Made by a program: the position numbers and the translations under genes
In this document: piece after piece, positions 59,576 to 64,000 of the stretch
Numbering within the stretch: position 1 is the stretch's first letter
Layout of the letters: every line of letters begins with the position of its first letter
Notes under the pieces: model-generated
What the model saw: only the letters and a program-made list of their open reading frames with translations
What the model was told of the DNA's origin: nothing
The model's database searches: none
Assembly: GCF_000802245.2 (NCBI RefSeq)
Contig: NZ_CP021080.1
Coordinates: forward strand, 4,278,001-4,342,000
Reading direction: 5' to 3'
DNA from: Streptomyces pluripotens
GTDB lineage: Bacteria > Actinomycetota > Actinomycetes > Streptomycetales > Streptomycetaceae
Length of the DNA: 64,000 nt

Positions 59576-60445
59576 GTGAGCAGCCCCACCTCCGATGCCC
59601 TCCTCGGCCCGGCCGACGTCCGCGAACTCGCGGCAGCGCTCGGCGTCCGTCCCACCAAGCAGCGCGGCCAGAACTTCGTGATCGACGCCAACACGGTCCG
59701 CCGTATCGTCCGCACCGCCGAGGTCCGGCCCGACGACGTGGTCGTCGAGGTCGGCCCGGGGTTGGGCTCCCTCACGCTCGCGTTGCTGGAGGTCGCCGAC
59801 CGGGTCACCGCCGTCGAGATCGACGACGTCCTCGCCGCCGCGCTGCCCGCGACCGTGGCCGCACGCATGCCGGAGCGCGCCGACCGATTCGCACTGGTCC
59901 ACTCCGACGCGATGCACATCACCGAACTGCCGGGCCCCGCGCCGACCGCGCTGGTGGCGAACCTTCCGTACAACGTCGCCGTGCCCGTGCTGCTGCACAT
60001 GCTCGACACCTTCCCCGGCATCGAGCGGACGCTGGTGATGGTGCAGGCCGAGGTCGCCGACCGACTCGCTGCCCGGCCGGGCTCCAGGGTGTACGGCGTA
60101 CCGTCGGTGAAGGCCAACTGGTACGCCGAGGTGAGGCGGGCCGGCGCCATCGGCCGCAACGTCTTCTGGCCCGCACCGAACGTCGACAGCGGGCTGGTCT
60201 CCCTCGTCCGGCGGGCCGAGCCGATCCGGACGACCGCCTCCAAGAAGGAGGTCTTCGCCGTCGTCGACGCGGCGTTCGCGCAGCGCCGCAAGACCCTGCG
60301 GGCGGCGCTCGCCGGATGGGCCGGTTCCGCCCCTGCGGCGGAGGCAGCGCTGGTCGCGGCCGGGATCTCGCCGCAGGCGCGCGGGGAGTCGCTGACCGTG
60401 GAGGAGTTCGCGCGGATCGCGGAACACGGGGAGATGGGCAAGTGA
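59576..60445 (+). CDS. rsmA: 16S rRNA (adenine1518/1519-N6)-dimethyltransferase RsmA (KsgA)
   Basis: GTG 59576 ([15 protein letters not shown]) gives 289 residues. KsgA motifs are complete: [30 protein letters not shown] (SAM), [22 protein letters not shown] (NLPY catalytic) and [10 protein letters not shown]. It dimethylates two adjacent adenosines late in 30S assembly. A short leader after a strong terminator suggests its own promoter, not resolved here. The stop overlaps the ispE start (GTGA), so the two are co-translated. Confidence 0.94.
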   Translation: MSSPTSDALLGPADVRELAAALGVRPTKQRGQNFVIDANTVRRIVRTAEVRPDDVVVEVGPGLGSLTLALLEVADRVTAVEIDDVLAAALPATVAARMPERADRFALVHSDAMHITELPGPAPTALVANLPYNVAVPVLLHMLDTFPGIERTLVMVQAEVADRLAARPGSRVYGVPSVKANWYAEVRRAGAIGRNVFWPAPNVDSGLVSLVRRAEPIRTTASKKEVFAVVDAAFAQRRKTLRAALAGWAGSAPAAEAALVAAGISPQARGESLTVEEFARIAEHGEMGK

Positions 60446-61335
60446 GCGTCACGGTACGGGTGCCGGCCAAGGTCAACGTCCAGCTCGCGGTCGGCGCCGC
60501 CCGCCCCGACGGGTACCACGACCTCGCGAACGTGTTCCTCGCCGTCGGTCTGTACGACGAGGTCACCGTCTCCCCGGCCGACGAACTGCGGGTCACCTGC
60601 GAGGGCCCGGACGCCGACCAGGTCCCGTTGGACCGTGGCAACCTCGCCGCACGCGCCGCGATCGCCCTCGCTGAGCGGCGGGGCATCGCACCGACCGTGC
60701 ACCTCCACATCGCCAAGGACATCCCGGTCGCTGGCGGGATGGCGGGCGGCAGCGCGGACGGTGCGGGCGCGCTGCTCGCCTGCAACGCGCTGTGGAACGC
60801 CGGCGCGTCCCGCGCCGAACTCCTTGCCATCTGCGCCGAGTTGGGAAGCGATGTGCCGTTCAGCCTGGTGGGCGGTGCGGCCCTCGGTATCGGGCGCGGC
60901 GAGCGGCTGACTGCTCTGGAGACCGGCGGCACGTTCCACTGGGTGTTCGCGATGGCCGGACGCGGGCTGTCCACACCTGCGGTCTTCCGAGAGTTCGACC
61001 GGCTCGCAGAGGGGCGGGAGATTCCCGGGCCGGTGGCCTCCCCTGATCTGCTGGAAGCGCTCGCGAAGGGCGACCCCGAAGCGCTGGCAGCCGCCGTCTC
61101 CAACGATCTCCAGCCGGCCGCCCTGTCCCTCTTCCCGGAGCTGGCCGACACCTTGGACGCGGGGCGTGCGGCGGGCGCGCTCACCGCGCTGGTCTCCGGA
61201 TCCGGGCCGACCACGGCCTTCCTCGTGCGGGATCCCGGGACGGCCGAGAAGGTCGCACGGGCACTGCGGGGGTCGGGGACGTGCCGGACCGTACGGACGG
61301 CTGCGGGGCCGGTGGCGGGGGCGACGGTCGTCTGA
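60442..61335 (+). CDS. ispE: 4-diphosphocytidyl-2-C-methyl-D-erythritol kinase IspE
   Basis: GTG 60442 overlaps the rsmA stop and gives 297 residues. GHMP-kinase motifs are present: [14 protein letters not shown] at the N-terminus (VPAKxN), the ATP-binding [15 protein letters not shown] and the C-terminal [12 protein letters not shown]. IspE phosphorylates CDP-methylerythritol in the MEP isoprenoid pathway. Coupling to rsmA is widely conserved. Confidence 0.94.
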   Translation: MSVTVRVPAKVNVQLAVGAARPDGYHDLANVFLAVGLYDEVTVSPADELRVTCEGPDADQVPLDRGNLAARAAIALAERRGIAPTVHLHIAKDIPVAGGMAGGSADGAGALLACNALWNAGASRAELLAICAELGSDVPFSLVGGAALGIGRGERLTALETGGTFHWVFAMAGRGLSTPAVFREFDRLAEGREIPGPVASPDLLEALAKGDPEALAAAVSNDLQPAALSLFPELADTLDAGRAAGALTALVSGSGPTTAFLVRDPGTAEKVARALRGSGTCRTVRTAAGPVAGATVV

Positions 61336-61660
61336 GGCGTGCCCTGCGGCGGCACCGCCGGCGACCCGGCCGCCGCGCAGGCGGAGGGCTCGTCGACCTG
61401 GATCAGGGTGGCCGGGCACGTGCGCGGTCCGGTCGTTGCGGGTGGCACCGGACGCCGGACGCAATGCGGCATGGATGTGGTGCTCCGGGCCCCGGTAACG
61501 GGCGGGAGCCCGCTGCCGACGGCAGCGGCAGCCGGTCTACCACGGCGGCGGCCGTACCCGCGACGGCGTCGTCACCGAGGGTGATCATGCCCTCGGCCCC
61601 GCCCGTACCCCCCTAGGCCCTACGCTAGAAGGCTGACCGATCCCCGCGCACAGGAGTGAA
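61336..61660. other. 325-bp intergenic region before the ABC-F gene
   Basis: No gene is supported. Open frames here are GC artefacts. A run of C and T (about 61606-61614) and tacgct (61621-61626) precede the ABC-F start and may be part of its promoter. No clear -35 box is visible. Confidence 0.4.
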
Positions 61661-63469
61661 ATGGCCGTCAACCTGGTCAATGTCGAGAACGTCAGCAAGG
61701 TCTACGGCACTCGTGCCCTGCTGGACGGCGTCTCGCTCGGCGTGTCGGAAGGGGACCGGGTCGGGGTCGTCGGACGCAACGGCGACGGCAAGACCACCCT
61801 CATCCGGATGCTCGCCAAGGTGGAGGAAACCGACACCGGACGAGTCACCCACTCCGGCGGGCTGCGGCTCGGAGTGCTCACCCAGCATGACTCCCTCGAC
61901 CCCGCCGCCACCGTGCGCCACGAGGTCATCGGTGACATGGCCGATCACGAGTGGGCCGGCAACGCCAAGGTCAGGGACGTCCTGACCGGACTGTTCGGCG
62001 GATTGGACCTGCCTGGGTTCCCCAAGGGGCTGGACACCGTCATCGGGCCGCTGTCGGGCGGCGAGCGGCGCCGGATCGCGCTCGCCAAGCTGCTCATCGA
62101 GGAACAAGACCTGATCGTCCTGGACGAGCCCACCAACCATCTGGACGTCGAGGGCATCGCCTGGCTCGCCCGGCACCTGGGCAAGCGGCGTTCGGCGCTG
62201 GTGTGCGTGACGCACGACCGGTGGTTCCTGGACCAGGTCTGCACCCGCATGTGGGACGTGCAGCGCGGCGCCGTCTACGAGTACGAGGGAGGCTACTCCG
62301 ACTACGTCTTCGCGCGGGCGGAGCGTGAGCGGATCGCGGCCACCGAGGAGGCCAAGCGGCAGAACCTCATCAGGAAGGAGCTGGCCTGGCTGCGGCGCGG
62401 GGCTCCCGCCCGTACCTCCAAGCCGCGCTTCCGGGTCGAGGCGGCCAACGAGCTGATCGCCGACGTACCGCCGCCCCGGGACCGCAGCGAGCTGATGAAG
62501 TTCGCCTCCTCCCGGCTGGGCAAGACGGTCTTCGATCTGGAAGACATCACCGTGCAGGCCGGGCCCAAGGTGCTTCTCAAACACGTCACCTGGCAGCTCG
62601 GGCCGGGCGACCGGATCGGTCTCGTCGGGGTCAACGGCGCAGGCAAGACCTCCCTGCTGCGCGCCATGGCCGCGGCGGCCCGTACGGAGGGCGAGGAGCA
62701 GCCGGCCGGCGGACGCATCGCCGTCGGAAAGACGGTCCGGCTCGCCTACCTCTCCCAGGAGGTCTCCGAACTCGATCCCGCCTGGCGGGTCCTGGAGGCC
62801 GTCCAGCAGGTCCGCGAGCGCGTCGACCTCGGCAAGGGACGCGAGATGACCGCCGGTCAGCTGTGCGAGACGTTCGGTTTCAACAAGGAGAAGCAGTGGA
62901 CGCCGGTGGGAGACCTCTCCGGCGGTGAGCGCCGCCGGATCCAGCTGCTGCGCCTCCTCATGGACGAGCCCAACGTCCTTTTCCTGGACGAGCCCACCAA
63001 CGATCTCGACATCGAGACCCTCACCCAGCTCGAAGACCTCCTCGACGGCTGGCCCGGTTCGATGATCGTCATCTCCCACGACCGGTTCTTCGTCGAGCGC
63101 ACCACCGACCGGGTCTTCGCTCTCCTCGGCGACGGCACCCTGCGGATGCTGCCGCGCGGGATCGACGAGTACCTGGAACGGCGGCAGCGCATGGAGGAGG
63201 CGGTGGCGGCTCAGTCCGCCGCTGCGACGCCCAAGCCGGCCACGTCGGAGAAGAGCGCCGCCGACCAGCGCGCTGCGAAGAAGGAACTCCAGAAGATCGA
63301 GCGCCAGTTGGACAAGATCTCCGAGAAGGAATCCACACTGCACGCCCAGATCGCGGAGAACGCCACCGACTTCGCCAAGGTGGCTGACCTGGATGCCCGG
63401 TTGCGGGACCTCGCCGGAGAGCGTGAGGAACTGGAGTTGCGCTGGCTGGAGTTGGCGGAGGACGCGTAA
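61661..63469 (+). CDS. ABC-F family ATPase (Uup/Ettr-like) with C-terminal coiled coil
   Basis: A 602-residue protein with two ABC cassettes and no TM segment. The first has Walker A GRNGDGKT (about 38-45), LSGGERRRIALAKLL and LDEPTNHLD. The second has GVNGAGKTS, LSGGERRRIQLLRLL and LDEPTNDLD. The linker between them is the P-site-tRNA-interaction-motif region of ABC-F proteins. The C-terminal about 70 residues (KKELQKIERQLDKISEKEST) form a coiled coil as in Uup. ABC-F proteins act on ribosomes; this is probably a housekeeping factor, not a resistance gene. Confidence 0.9.
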   Translation: MAVNLVNVENVSKVYGTRALLDGVSLGVSEGDRVGVVGRNGDGKTTLIRMLAKVEETDTGRVTHSGGLRLGVLTQHDSLDPAATVRHEVIGDMADHEWAGNAKVRDVLTGLFGGLDLPGFPKGLDTVIGPLSGGERRRIALAKLLIEEQDLIVLDEPTNHLDVEGIAWLARHLGKRRSALVCVTHDRWFLDQVCTRMWDVQRGAVYEYEGGYSDYVFARAERERIAATEEAKRQNLIRKELAWLRRGAPARTSKPRFRVEAANELIADVPPPRDRSELMKFASSRLGKTVFDLEDITVQAGPKVLLKHVTWQLGPGDRIGLVGVNGAGKTSLLRAMAAAARTEGEEQPAGGRIAVGKTVRLAYLSQEVSELDPAWRVLEAVQQVRERVDLGKGREMTAGQLCETFGFNKEKQWTPVGDLSGGERRRIQLLRLLMDEPNVLFLDEPTNDLDIETLTQLEDLLDGWPGSMIVISHDRFFVERTTDRVFALLGDGTLRMLPRGIDEYLERRQRMEEAVAAQSAAATPKPATSEKSAADQRAAKKELQKIERQLDKISEKESTLHAQIAENATDFAKVADLDARLRDLAGEREELELRWLELAEDA

Positions 63470-63573
63470 GGGGGCGCGCAACTCGGGGCGTGCAGTGCGG
63501 GGTCGGGACATCCCGTCGACGTGAATCGGCCACTGTGCGCCCCCACTTCACCACACGATGTCCGGCTTTCCAG

Positions 63574-63619
63574 CGCCCCCTCCGCGCAACGCCGTAGTGT
63601 GCGGCGCGTGGAGGGGGCG
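63574..63619 (+). terminator. Hairpin terminator after the ABC-F gene
   Basis: cgccccctcc (63574-63583) and ggagggggcg (63610-63619) pair perfectly, with an inner gcgc/gcgc stem (63584-63587, 63604-63607). The rest of 63470-63804 holds no recognised gene and should contain the promoter of the last gene. Confidence 0.7.
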
Positions 63620-63804
63620 TGGGGGCGCGTAGCAACGCCATCACGAGCGGGTCCTCCCTTGGAAACAGCGGTTCCTCCGGTCCCGTCCGCCATCGGTCCC
63701 GGGTGGTAGAAAAGGCCGTCTGTGAACTTTCTGAGGACGACCTTGCGTCCATCACACACCTCAGGGCGTGGCTAAGAATCAGTGAACGAGGGGGAAGAGC
63801 GCTG

Positions 63805-64000
63805 ATGACTCAGCCGCCCAACCAGCCGCCCCACGGCGGATTCGGGCCGCCACCGGACCACCAGCCGCAGGGCGGTGGTTTCGGCGCGCCCACCACATCT
63901 CCTCCCCCGCACCCCGGGCTCCCGCCGCAGCAGCCACAGCCCGGTTACGGCTACCCCCAGCAGCCGGGCCCGTACGGGGCACCCGCCGCCCCCGGTACGC
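63805..64000 (+). CDS. Proline/glutamine-rich protein, N-terminal part only
   Basis: ATG 63805 has GGGGGAAG at good spacing, and the frame is open to the window end (65 codons). The visible part is low-complexity (MTQPPNQPPHGGFGPPPDHQ onward; Pro, Gln, Gly, Tyr). Such disordered N-termini are typical of actinobacterial membrane or signalling proteins whose folded domain comes later. The function cannot be told from this part. Confidence 0.7.
   Translation, partial: MTQPPNQPPHGGFGPPPDHQPQGGGFGAPTTSPPPHPGLPPQQPQPGYGYPQQPGPYGAPAAPGT

Overview
The window is high-GC actinomycete DNA and most likely Streptomyces. It carries an SsgA-family sporulation gene, a Nur-type nickel operator, tricorn protease, protein mannosyltransferase, frequent GTG/TTG starts and ATGA/GTGA gene overlaps. 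From memory, the order ABC-F, ispE, rsmA, rpf, tatD, rsmI, pmt, PBP, ssgE, cbi/nik matches the SCO3145-SCO3161 neighbourhood of S. coelicolor. No database search was possible, so all names come from motifs visible in the sequence.

Region 1 (1-26.2 kb) is an accessory, conjugative-element-like island. A minus-strand operon (6829 down to below 1) encodes small proteins, an MT-A70 methyltransferase, a VirD4/TraD-type coupling ATPase, a replication-relaxation protein, a DUF2637 membrane protein and an XRE/ImmA pair. Next come a regulatory stretch with large inverted repeats (7.1-8.1 kb), a 5-FTHF cyclo-ligase with an XRE-TPR regulator, two resolvase-like proteins without the catalytic serine, an RsbW-like ATPase and a 14-residue ORF with a near-ideal ribosome binding site. 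A defence block follows: a two-TM protein, a CD-NTase with a Cap15-like membrane effector (CBASS), a DisA_N/diadenylate-cyclase-like protein, a secreted cutinase with a seven-repeat W-rich domain, a PD-(D/E)XK nuclease-like protein, and DNA methyltransferases with a NotI-family restriction enzyme. No integrase, replicase or attachment site is visible, so at least one end of the element lies outside the window or has been lost.

Region 2 (26.2-28.8 kb) is a boundary scar. A decayed tnpB fragment is split by an intact ISAs1-family insertion sequence with terminal inverted repeats and a perfect 10-bp target duplication. About 580 bp of non-coding or degenerate DNA follow.

Region 3 (28.8-64 kb) is ordinary chromosome: a second-type enolase, a GNAT acetyltransferase, exonuclease III, MerR, a three-gene oxidation operon (Baeyer-Villiger-type monooxygenase, alpha/beta hydrolase, SDR), tricorn protease, TetR/MmpL, a beta-hydroxyacid dehydrogenase, a serine hydrolase, Ohr/OhrR, a nickel-type ECF transporter behind a Nur box, SsgE, a class B PBP, a PP2C phosphatase, protein mannosyltransferase, RsmI, TatD, an Rpf-like protein, RsmA, IspE, an ABC-F ATPase and the start of a proline-rich protein.

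The most interesting feature is the 12.5-17.1 kb block, where a CBASS-type nucleotidyltransferase and effector sit next to a second, unrelated cyclic-nucleotide-synthase-like protein and a further two-TM protein. The tiny peptide ORF and a leader whose 14-bp stem buries a ribosome binding site are the best candidates for undescribed small regulatory or secreted elements.
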